From Diplonema papillatum (taxonomy: Eukaryota > Euglenozoa > Diplonemea > Diplonemida > Diplonemidae): a stretch of 64,000 bases of DNA. Both the position numbers and the translations under genes were made by a program. The DNA lies in the NCBI GenBank assembly GCA_030068145.1, contig JAPJBO010000126.1, positions 186,001-250,000 of the forward strand. Reading direction: 5' to 3'. The notes beneath the pieces were generated by a model, which did no database searches, was not told the DNA's origin, and worked only from the letters and a program-made list of their open reading frames with translations. This document shows positions 29,300-39,322 of the stretch, one piece after another. Positions within the stretch are counted from its first letter, which is position 1; every line of letters starts with the position of its first letter.

Positions 29300-30520
29300 C
29301 TCTTTATGCAAGCTAACAATGAACAGAACCCAAGGTGTTTTTGTGAAACTACAAACAGCACGTGTGTTGGTTTTCTTTAGGAAAAAGCAAGAGGTTGCCT
29401 GTTGTGAGTCAGTTGGTGTGGAAACGCGGGAGGGGATATCTTATCTTGTTTAGGCAGGACACTCTTGCTGATGTATGTTTGATGCAAGCACCTCCTCGCG
29501 CCAGCCCTCGCCGTACCTGTCCCGCACGACTTCGACGCCTTCGGCTGTCGGCTTGCCGTCGCCAGCGCGACGTTGTCGGTCAGCCACCACAGCCGGACGC
29601 CCTTCGCGATCAGCCAGCTGTCCAAAAACTTACGCACGATCGTTATCAGCAGAAGTCTTGTGTCCCAAATCCACATCCGGGTTTCTCCTGATCCAACCCC
29701 GCTCTTTCGAGTGGAGCCGAACCAGGAGATAACCGTAGGAACCGGCCACAAGGCTCAAACCCTCGGAACAACAAGGCTCCTCAGTGCGTTACGCCCGCTG
29801 GTCCATTCGGACTCGGATAGACCCGGTTGGAGATGAATTTGGAAGTGCAGCTCGTGTCCTTCAAGGCAGGAGTCACATCCGATTCCGGCTTCCGGCACGC
29901 ATCCACAAGGCGAACCGCCTTCGAACCTGCCTTTCAAGTATCCAAACCCCAGTTAGGGGTCAGTTACGTTCGTGGTGACGCAGGACATCCGCGGATCGCA
30001 AACCTGACTCGGCCCGCCGTCGCGCAAGCTCAGCTGCAGCCGGCTCCGGGGGCACACGCTAGACCCCCACCTCGCTCGATTGGCAAGAGTAGTAGTAGTA
30101 TGTGTCGTCTGTCGAGGCAGCCGGAGACAGCAGGCGCAGGGGGCAGGTCTTGTTTTACTTTTCTCTTCTTCATGGAGACCCGCCCCCGGCATCGCGACTC
30201 CAATCACTGTCGAGGTTTGCGCCTATTGTGATGAGGTGGTTGACCACGAAGCCTTATACACAACACGGCTACAACACGAGGATGCAGCCCTGCTTAGTGT
30301 GCACTGCACAGCCATCAGGCATTGGCTGCTAAGCACCCCCCGACCGGTCGATTTGCCACTTTGTGGCCCTCTATTCGCCGGGCGGTGCTGCCAGCACTTG
30401 TTCCGCGTCGCATCAAGTACATGATGTTAGCGGATGGGGAATCGGCGACCACGACTCAATTTAGGCGCGGTCAACAGCGTCGCCACGTGAAGGCCCCCCC
30501 ATGACACCAACTTCACACAT
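29300..30520. other. Intergenic stretch with weak retroelement traces
   Basis: On the minus strand at about 29560-29680 a short frame reads VRLWWLTDNVALATA, reminiscent of the RNase H region of retroelements (TDN motif); the similarity is slight. A repeat block at about 29740-29890 matches 63060-63235. Nothing else recognised. Confidence 0.35.
29740..29890 (+). repeat. Interspersed repeat family I, copy 1
   Basis: Contains CCCTCGGAACAACAAGGCTC and GGTCCATTCGGACTCG, then TGAATTTGGAAGT. Matches 63060-63235 in the same orientation, with indels. Confidence 0.8.
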
Positions 30521-30651
30521 TTTTTGTTGAACGCTTACGCCCGCCACTAAGCCCAGATTTACCTGTGTTTCGTGTGCTACACATTTACCTCCTGTGATCT
30601 ATCGCAACTGGCAGTCTCCTCAAGCATTTCCTACAAAGCAGGTGCTGATAC
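30521..30651 (+). repeat. Interspersed repeat family B, right part
   Basis: Starts inside the family at TTTTGTTGAACGCTTACGCC and runs to the right terminus GCAGGTGCTGATAC, followed by A residues. Confidence 0.8.
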
Positions 30652-30659
30652 AAAAAAAA

Positions 30660-32830
30660 CGGCCGAGGGTGCAAAAAAAAACAGAAACTCCCACAGGAAT
30701 CCTCCTTTTCATGATAAACTTAATTTTATGATGCTCTTTTTTTTTTTTTCATTTCTTTTTTTGTTAACGAGAGTCGAACGCTGTTTCTTTTTCGTTCGAT
30801 GGTTTCTTGCCTCCTGCTACTGATGCCGTGCTTGGCGCCATTCGCAAGGGAAGAAAGAGGGGGAGGAGCGTGGTAAAGCACATTGAACCTGCGCAAGAGA
30901 GAGAGAGAGAGAGAGAAACAAAAAGAAAAGCATTCCCTGCTAAGTCGCAACGAAGTCCTCCTTGACGGCCTCACGCTCGAAAGGTGGTGCGCGCGACCTA
31001 CAATTGCAAGGTGCGACGGTGCTGCCAGCGTGGCTTGCGAGCCAACTTGTCCTCGGCTGAAGTACTGACCCCAGTATAAAGTGTAGCCTCGTAGCCTCGA
31101 CAAAACACTGAATGTCACCCGATGCCGCTTGTAGACCAGGTAACGTGAAGTAACACCAGAAGGGGATCTCCCATCCGGTCGCTCGCTAAAATACCGTGGT
31201 CGTATTATTGTTTTTTCCTTTTTTGTTGATGATGAGTGCCCAGCTTAGTGGGCCTAGGAAAGAAAATGGAACCAGGGCATGGCAGAACAGGCGACGCTGA
31301 TTCAGCCCCGTTGAACAAAGCCAGCAATTCGCAGAATAAGGCTCGCTCGCGCAAGCTCTTGTGCAAGTATTTGGGCTCGGTTCTCCGGGGGTGGTAGTAG
31401 TAGCAGTTTGAACTTGATATGCAGCAACATATGCAGCAACAATCAGTCTGCACAAGTCGCTATTAGTAGGATGAGTCGCAGTATGTTCGAGCCAGAAAGA
31501 CACGCCACCAATACTGCTACAACTGTCCTGTATGCTGGCACCGGTGCTCGCCGTGGAAAGCGGATCTGCAGCTAGACAGTGTTGCTGCTGTTCAGCAATT
31601 TGCGCTTTGAGTCTGAGGGTCCCGCTAGCTTGGATCGGTCAGGGCAGAAGATCCGGCTGGTGAAGAGTCCGCCGTTTGTTTGTGCGCGCAATTCAATGAT
31701 GCAAAATTCAAGACAGTTGATGCATTGACCAGAATGCAAAATGGCAAACCCGATGCAGTTCCAGGAGACAGGAGCGGACTGGCTGATTGATGCTAAGGCT
31801 GGTCGCTATCTGGCATAGCCCGCCAAGGTAGATGAGGGGGAGTCGGAGGCGAGGGGAGAACTTAAATTAGTGTTGTTGCGGGTGAAGGGGAGGGTGTCTT
31901 CCCACCTGCAACAGATCCGTCCTGTGGTGGTTGGATACGGTTGCCTCGGTGAGGTCCACGGACGTGACGAAGGCATAATGCAAGGGAACGGCGCTGCTGA
32001 TGACCATTCGTCGTGAAAAAAGTCCTGAAACGCTCTCGGCTGCCGTCAGAAAGTCTGGCTCACGACGAATGTGCCTGGTTCTTCTCAGGCTGGCTACCCT
32101 CTCCCGGACAATCCTCTCCATCTACATGCACGTAGTGGTTGGTGTCCATACAGCCCGCATCGATCCGTAGAATGCTGGTATGACATGGTCATCAGGCACG
32201 TGCACACCGGTACTGGATAGCTGTGCCGTGATCTATTTCTGCCGGCACTGTCGGTATCACCCCGAAAGATGCTGGACTTCACTGGGTGCGTTGCTTGGGG
32301 CATGATAAGGCGTGATGAGTGATCTCAAGGTCCGCCTCCACCGAAGTGCAGCCACCAAACATTCAATCCCCCCCGACTTTGCCGTGCGGCCGTGGAAGAT
32401 CAGCGCGGGGCGTGAAGGGACGAAGTACGAAAATAAAAGGAAAGGACAAAAAAAATGGGGGCAGGTGGAAGGAGAAGTACTAATATATCTGTCGGAGCGA
32501 AAAGAGATGAGAAACAATCCAGAAGGAAGTGACATGCGTTGAGGGGGGGCAATGTTGGCAAAAAATAAAAACAGACCCCCAGATCTTCCTGCACACGGAA
32601 GAATCGGGTATCCTAAGCCCAACTGGAGCGCAGCATCAGGTGCTAGAAACCCGCAAACCTCCAGAGCCAGAAAGAAATTGTTCTTCGCTCACACCACCGC
32701 GTGTTGTGTTCTCACTCAGGACTTTGACCTGTTGTAGACCCGCGTGGTTACAGCACTTTGGATCCCTTCGGTTCTTTGTCGGGCAGCTGTTATCGAGAAT
32801 TTCCTTCCAAGCTGTCTGTTGTATAGTTTA
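30660..32830. other. Gene-free stretch
   Basis: A (GA)n run at about 30895-30915. A partial copy of repeat family F at about 32685-32815. No coding region recognised. Confidence 0.4.
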
Positions 32831-32836
32831 TGCTTC

Positions 32837-32970
32837 GCTTTTTCTCACGAACGGGGGGTCGTCGGTCCTGCTTTTGGCTTTGTAGGTTCTCCCGACTCCC
32901 CAATTCGTGGTTAGCACAAACTCAAGAGGTCTAGTCAACTATTCCCTGCAGTATTAGCATACTTTCAAAA
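32837..32970 (+). repeat. Interspersed repeat family D, copy 2
   Basis: Same order as copy 1 at 23508-23621, with an extra AGCACAAACTCAAGAGG segment. Confidence 0.85.
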
Positions 32971-33025
32971 AGAAAAACTAAGGTGCCAATGTTGGGGGGT
33001 GTTGCAAGAACGTGCTTGGAATGGT

Positions 33026-33175
33026 TATGTGCTCAACACCGCACTGGTCCCGTCTGCACGTGTTTCGGTCGGCACCTGATGAGGGCGGAACTTCAGCGGT
33101 GTGAAAGTGGTTTGCTAGGCGGCTGTTCGTAGCTCGTCGCAGCCAGGACCACCCACGCTACGAGAGCACTGGCGA
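33026..33175 (+). repeat. Interspersed repeat family C, copy 1
   Basis: Begins GTGCTCAACACCGCACTGGT and includes GTAGCTCGTCGCAGCCAGGA. Other copies: about 35555-35665 (right part), 48616-48830 (longest) and 49826-49905 (left part). Confidence 0.8.
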
Positions 33176-33709
33176 GAGGGTGAAGGACGGGTTGTGAACT
33201 TCACTCAGGTGCCTGTGTGCGTTGCTCTTGTAGCCCAGGAGCATCCGGCTGCAAAGGCACAAGCAAATGCTATTGGGGAACAGAGCTGAGGGCTCTCGTT
33301 GACCACTCCCGACATTCGTCGTGTTGGTCTCCAAAGATGTGAAGAACCCAGCGGCTGGAACACACAATTCCGCCGTTGTGACCAAAAGAGCTCCGAGACT
33401 CCCCCCGGCGGCGACAGCGAGCGCGCCCATGAGGTGGATTCCTTGGGGTTGCTTGAGTTCTGGGACGGGCGTCTTTTATCTAAAAAAAGAAAGAACAAAA
33501 ACATTCCTGAAAATGGAGGGGGGGGGCAAAAAAAAAAAAGCAACCTCGCAGGGCAGATGAAGTGGTACTCTAGCGGCAACAGCACGGAGCGAGGACGTGA
33601 GTGCGGCAAACAGTACACGACGGAGTCTCAGCCTGAGAGCACTGGAGTTTGAAGAGTGTGCCGGCGACAACACCCGGAAAAGGATGGTGTGCTACAACAG
33701 TTTGTTTGT

Positions 33710-33855
33710 GCGTGCCGGTTGATCGTTTTCCCACTTGTAGTTACCCTGTGTGTATTCAGGTAAGGAATTCTGATCAACCACCAAAACACGCTGCCGACGT
33801 CTCTTTAGCCTGCACAATACATTGAAGGGCAACCCACAAGATTGTTAGTACTAAA
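33710..33855 (-). repeat. Interspersed repeat family A, copy 3
   Basis: Same order as the copies beside the NADAR gene, and like the desaturase-intron copy it continues with TTAGTACTAAA. Confidence 0.85.
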
Positions 33856-34524
33856 AAAACGCGTGCAGATGGACACCCGAAATAAAGCGGGTGTGGCCCC
33901 CGCTTTTTTCTTCAACTCCGCCGTGAAAGGCCGCACTGCCCGCTGCTCCCCCACTGGTACCAACTGAAGCCACTCCACGCCCTCCCATTTTCCCGGGCCG
34001 AGATGGAAGGAAAACGGCGCGAGCACGTCTCCATTGAACCCGAAACGCTTTCCGGCAAGCTTTCGGGATTTCTTTTTTTAGTTTTAGCCACATGCAATGT
34101 GTGAGGAAACTGAACCGCCCAAGTAGGACCTTCTGATCAGGATCATTTGCCAAATTTGCCACGTGAAACCACGTCCAGGATTTGGGCTCAGGGTAATGGG
34201 GGATGGTCTTAGTTTGAACGTGCCTCTCATGTATGTTTGATGCTGGCACCAAGCCTTCATTAAAATACTCACCCCGGGCACGTCAACGAGAACCTGTCGT
34301 ACCGTCAGTTCATTCTCAAGGCGCCCTGATTCAGGATCGGTGGCTTCTATCGGATCCTAAAAGATTATGAAGCTCGCTGACCAGGCTTCCATCCATCTCA
34401 GCCCCCCGTGCCCCCATCAGTATGTGTCGCTTTAGTCCGGTATACGAACATAGCAATCTGTACAAGCGAACGAGTGCCACCTGGGCGCGTCGGTCCACCG
34501 CCGAAAGGCCCTTTCGAAAAAAAG

Positions 34525-34816
34525 AAATACTCGACGTAGCTGCTTCGACTCCGAATGGAAGGGAGGAAATATAGAGGTAAGGGGCAAATACAATACAAAC
34601 ACAATCTGATCTGTTCTTCGCTTACACCACCGTGTGTTGTTTTCTCACTCGGGACTTTGACCTGTTGTGTTTGTGCGATGTGTCGTGTAGGGGTAAACCC
34701 GCATGACCTCACGTCCGTTCAACACGTGGTTCGGTAGTTACAGCACTTGGGATCCCTTCTGTTCTTTGTCGGGCAGCATCGTCGAGCATTTCCTTTCAAG
34801 CTGGCGCTTTTGTAAA
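34525..34816 (+). repeat. Interspersed repeat family F, copy 1
   Basis: Starts AAATACTCGACGTAGCTGC and ends AGCATTTCCTTTCAAGC ... GCGCTTTTGTAAAA. The ends resemble those of family B, while the interior differs. Other copies: 36365-36657 and, partially, 32685-32815. Confidence 0.85.
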
Positions 34817-34979
34817 AGAAAAGACGCATTGTTTCGCTTGAGTTTGTTTGAGTTTACGATGTTGTGGGTGAGTGACCCTTGGTGACCTGGGTCGGCCCTT
34901 CCTGCATGCATCCTCGAAACCAGGCTTCTTCCATGTCCTAAAAGTACATTTTGAACAGCCTCTTCGCACAACAGCCAAG

Positions 34980-35110
34980 GTACACCCACGGATTCTCGTG
35001 TCAGTTTTTGAGCTCCATAACAGCCAAGTTACACCCACGGATTCTCGGGTCAGTTTTTGAGCTCCATAACAGCTACACCCACGGATTCTCGTGTCAGTTT
35101 TTGAGCTCCA
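34980..35110 (+). repeat. Tandem repeat, three units of about 50-60 bp
   Basis: Three units of CACCCACGGATTCTCG followed by GTCAGTTTTTGAGCTCC, with the CATAACAGCCAAG linker shortened in the third. Confidence 0.9.
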
Positions 35111-35141
35111 AGTGGCACGTACTACGTGACGCATCAAAAAG

Positions 35142-35299
35142 AAATACTCGAGAGACTGCCTTGTGCTCATTTCGAAGGAGGCTAGAAGGGGAGAAAACAA
35201 CTGTGTTGTATTTCGTGTGGGCTACAGCACATTTACCTCCTTTGATCTATCGCAACTTGCAGTCTCCTCAAGCATTTCCTACAAAGCAGGTGCTTATAC
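35142..35299 (+). repeat. Interspersed repeat family B, short form
   Basis: Both termini present (AAATACTCGAGAGACTGCC and CAAAGCAGGTGCTTATAC) but the internal GTTGAACGCTTACG block is deleted, giving 158 bp. Confidence 0.85.
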
Positions 35300-36360
35300 A
35301 AGAAAGAAATCCCAGCAAGCCTCCGCAGGCAGGTAGCGCCTCAACCTTCAAGCTTCTGGAAAACGACGGCGGATCAGCAGCAACTGATCAGTCACAAGAA
35401 AAAAGGCCTATTGTGCCCTGGTTGCGCCCGGGGGGGGAATATCTTAGTGTTTTGGTGAGCAGGCTCTCTCATGCATGGGAGGGGTACGACTACGTGCTTG
35501 AAATGGTTTTCTGCTAACGCACCCTGTCGTATTTATGTCCTATACGTCGGCGGACGATCATCAGCGTGGCTTGAGTACTGCAGACAGGGCAGCGATATGA
35601 GTCTGGTTTTGTCAGGCAGCTGTTCGTAGCTCGTCGCAGCCAGGACCACCCATGCGTTCAGGTAGAATCGTGCCTCTCATGTGGTGCCTTGTGTGAAGGA
35701 CCTTCCTCCTTTGCGGTTTTGCACTGGCAGCGGCCCCTCGAGGGTTTCCTACAAAGCAGGTGCTTATACAGACACTGAAAAGAGTTGAGAGAGAGAGAGA
35801 GAGAGCGAGAGAGGGGAAAGAGAGACGAGTTGGAGTGCAGGGACCATCTTTCCGGTAGTTTCCGGTCTCCTCGCAGATTGATTAACTTTGTGGTCGGAGG
35901 TGAACAAGACGGAAGCGAGATATGGGTGGGGGGACGAGACTCGGTGTCGGCGACAACTTGATCCTACTTGTGTTTTCCAATAACTTGGGGGCGGATGGAT
36001 TGGTGGGGCTTCTTTACCTGTTTCGTACTTATAAAATCGCGCGCGTTGCCCTACTATGCGTTGGGAAGACTTAGAGGACGTAGTTTCCATGTTTCGGGGG
36101 CTGGTCAGAATTCCCGGGAGTCGATCAACCGGGGAAAGCGCCTGTGCAAAGGAAGAATGCCGGCGTTCTTCGCTCAGTCAGTTCCCCTGCGACGGGGCGA
36201 TTGTTCCTTTTTGTGGCGGCTCTCGTTTTCGCTTAGCCCGGCTGCCCGTCTCTCTTTGCCAGGGTACGGCTGTGCAAGACGACTGCCACCCTGTTCCGAT
36301 AAACGTCGTTGTCACGTTCCACCAACAACCCCGGAACAACCCCCACTAGCCGCTTTCGTA
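35300..36360. other. Gene-free stretch
   Basis: A right part of family C at about 35555-35665, a remnant of family B at about 35693-35771, and a GA-rich run at about 35787-35830. No coding region recognised. Confidence 0.4.
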
Positions 36361-36364
36361 TAAA

Positions 36365-36657
36365 AAAATACTCGACGTAGCTGCTTCGACTCCGAATGAA
36401 AGGGGGGAAATATAGAGGTAAGGGGCAAATACAATACAAACACAATCTGATTTGTTCTTCGCTTACACCACCGTGTGTTGTTTTCTCACTCAGGACTTTG
36501 ACCTGTTGTGTTTGTGTGATTTGTCGTGTAGGGGTAGACCCGCATGACCTCACGTCCGTTCAACACGTGGTTCGGTAGTTACAGCACTTGGGATCCCTTC
36601 TGTTCTTTGTCGGGCAGCATCGTCGAGCATTTCCTTTCAAGCTGGCGCTTATGTAAA
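36365..36657 (+). repeat. Interspersed repeat family F, copy 2
   Basis: Nearly identical to 34525-34816 throughout. Confidence 0.85.
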
Positions 36658-36659
36658 AA

Positions 36660-36918
36660 AAATACTCGAGGGACTGCCTTGTGCTCATTTCGAAGGAGGC
36701 TAGAGGGGGAGAAAACAATACAACTACGGAGTCGGCCTTTTTTCGTTGAACGCTTACGCCCGCTACTAACCCCAGATTTACCTGTGCCACAGCACATTTA
36801 CCTCCTTTGATCTTGGAATATTGTTGCGATAGTGGGGAGTCATCGGCATGGCAATGACTTTGATCTTTCGCAACTTGGCAGTATCCTCAAGCATTTCCTA
36901 CAAAGCAGGTGCTTGTAC
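36660..36918 (+). repeat. Interspersed repeat family B with insertion
   Basis: Abuts the family F copy. It has both termini plus about 60 bp of extra sequence at about 36815-36875. Confidence 0.85.
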
Positions 36919-36987
36919 GAAAAGAAAACAGGCGCTGCTGACCTCCCCCGGTCGCGTCAGCCTTGGGTCGCTTTCTTTGCCGGGGGT

Positions 36988-37525
36988 CTTTCTTCTCGCG
37001 CAGGGGCCCGATGACTCGCCTAGGCTGGCAAATAAATCACCCCTTTCTTTTGCCCCCAATGGGGGAGGGATTGTCCCCCCGTCGCTAGTGCTCTACACAG
37101 CAAAAATACTCTTCAGCACTGCATGTAGGTATCTACGTAGTACTACAACTATGCATACGTACGTGTATACCCATGCGCATGCTGTGCGGAGCAGTGCATG
37201 CATACACATACCATTAACAGTAAAACGTATGCACTGCGTAGCTGTTTAGGGGTCAACCTTTCTTCTCGCGCAGGGGCCCTATGACTCGCCTAGGCTGGCA
37301 AATAAATCACCCCTTTCTTTTGCCCCCAATCGCTTGACCCCTAAACAGCTACGCAGTGCATACGTATTACTGTTAATGGTATGTGTATGCATGCACTGCT
37401 CCGCATAGCATGCGCATGGGTATACACGTACGTATGCATAGTTGTAGTACTACGTAGATACCTACATGCAGTGCTGAAGAGTATTTTTGCTGTGTAGAGC
37501 ACTAGCGACGGGGGGACAATCCCCC
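36988..37525. repeat. Near-perfect 192-bp inverted repeat with duplicated loop
   Basis: Left arm 37065-37256 and right arm 37334-37525 are reverse complements with about two mismatches. The 73-bp loop segment 37258-37330 is a direct repeat of 36988-37060, just outside the left arm, with one difference. The arms are rich in TACGTA- and GCATGC-type alternating sequence. No coding frame is supported. Confidence 0.95.
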
Positions 37526-37539
37526 TCGCCCACAATTGT

Positions 37540-39322
37540 CAAAACGAGTCTCTTTTTTTCCTTGTCGCACGCTCTAACGCACCCGGCACTGACACCCAGC
37601 CTTTGCCTGCGTTTTGAGTGGGCTGCGGCATTCCTCTTGTGAAATCTCGCCCGGCGGTCGATCATTTCCTACAACGCAGGTCGAAATAGAAAATACTGTG
37701 TGGACACGCCTGATCGGGCGGGGCTGGTTGGGGTTTCGCGTGAACACGCGGTGCCTGGGTACTTGAAGTCGGCCGGTGTCCCAGAATTGGCTTCCTAACC
37801 GTCTTCGAAGATCCAACACCGCCCGGACCCTGGTTTGCATACTAAGTGCAACCTTGGTTTACCACGCAGCTTCGTGGAGGGGAGTGGGAAGAGGGGAATT
37901 TCGTTTCATGTTCGTACAGAACTTTGTCTTCAATCAGGTCTACTTGATGCTGGCATCGAAGTCTTGTTACGTATAAAAAAGAGAAGGCCGGTGGAGGAAA
38001 AACGAACGTCCGATGAAATTCTTCAAAAGCAACGTTTGTCATCCCGGTGGTGCACGCTTTGAAACCAGTTGTGCTGCTTCACGCCACGGCGCAATGCAGG
38101 GGGGGGGCGCATTGCAAAGCTGGGCGTTCACGCATCGGGAGAAAAGGGCTTCTGGACCTTGCAGTACCAGAGGGAATTTGTGTACAGAGGAGGTGCGGAA
38201 GTGCACGTACGAACAACACAGGTAGTGGGTTGTTTCTCCCAGCTAACCGTTGTAACATTTGTGGTAGGAAAATGACTTCACCGGGTTGTTTCTGCAACCT
38301 TGGCGAGACCTTTTCTTCCATCTCGCAAGTTACCATGTATTCGGTTGATTCATGAATGACTACTGAGCGAGTTTTTCCCTTCCTTTTATGCGTGCTACGT
38401 GAGCAACAATCCCACAGCAAATTCCCTGTTGGCAACCGACAGCAGTCGATGGTTTGCAAGACCAGTCCTCAGCAGTGCACACGTGCGAACGATGGAAGCG
38501 CACGCGCTCAGCGGCTGACCTGTCGAGCACAAAGCCAACCGCCCATAATCTGCATCAGGCCCGGCGTTTCATTACACGAATGAAGATGCCGCGGTCTACT
38601 AGCAAAAGAAGCCCCGGCTGGACACGACTTTCAGCTCTTGGGTAGGTTTCATGTTTTTCCCCCTCAACAAGCCTACCCCGAAAAGACGCGGCGAACTGTG
38701 GTACGCATTGGCCGCGCTGCCTGCTTCCGTCGAGCAGCCTTTGCCTCGGCAGGCGATGCTTCTCCGTCGGCGGCTGCAGTCTCCAATCTCTCCGAGCTTC
38801 CATCTATTCGAAGTGCGGCTCTTGCCGGCTCCCACCGAGCAACTTTTGCCCGCGGCGCGGTGCTTTTCCCGTCGGCGACCGACGATCGTCAATCCCGCTC
38901 GCTCCCATCACGATGGGACCGATGCTTTTTCGGCAAGGCCTGTTCGCGCGGCAATTCCTCCCCGTCTCCCGTCTCGAGAAAAAGGATACGGACTCCGCCA
39001 CACGTTACGACTGTGGGCCTGATCCTGGCTCCTGGAAGCCGGTCCACAGTACCAGACCTTTTTCGACGACTTTTTGCTCGAGATCAACTCCGATGAAGAG
39101 ATCTGTGGCTAATAGACCCGGGGGCCAAAGAGTTGGTACGTGGTTCGTCGAGCCAGGGACCGGGACGTGGATCCGCGTGAAAGCGGAAATCGTGGAAGTC
39201 GAAGTTTCCACTTCAGATTTCTTGGTTCGGAAGAACGCTCCCCCCGCCCCTGGATCCCGTTTCTTCGAAGTGGGGTGTCGCCCCTTTCGCGGACCATGCG
39301 CGATGCACCATTCAAGCATCGA
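37540..39322. other. Gene-free stretch downstream of the desaturase
   Basis: An imperfect pair of ~60-bp repeats about 117 bp apart lies near 38730-38900 (CCGAGCAACTTTTGCC-type). A 152-residue frame at 38638-39096 (+) has no recognisable domain. Confidence 0.4.

Noticed and set aside
29377..29751. Retroelement RNase H gene on the minus strand
   Set aside because: Only a TDN-centred stretch resembles RNase H; the essential acidic residues cannot be placed, so I mention it only as a weak trace.
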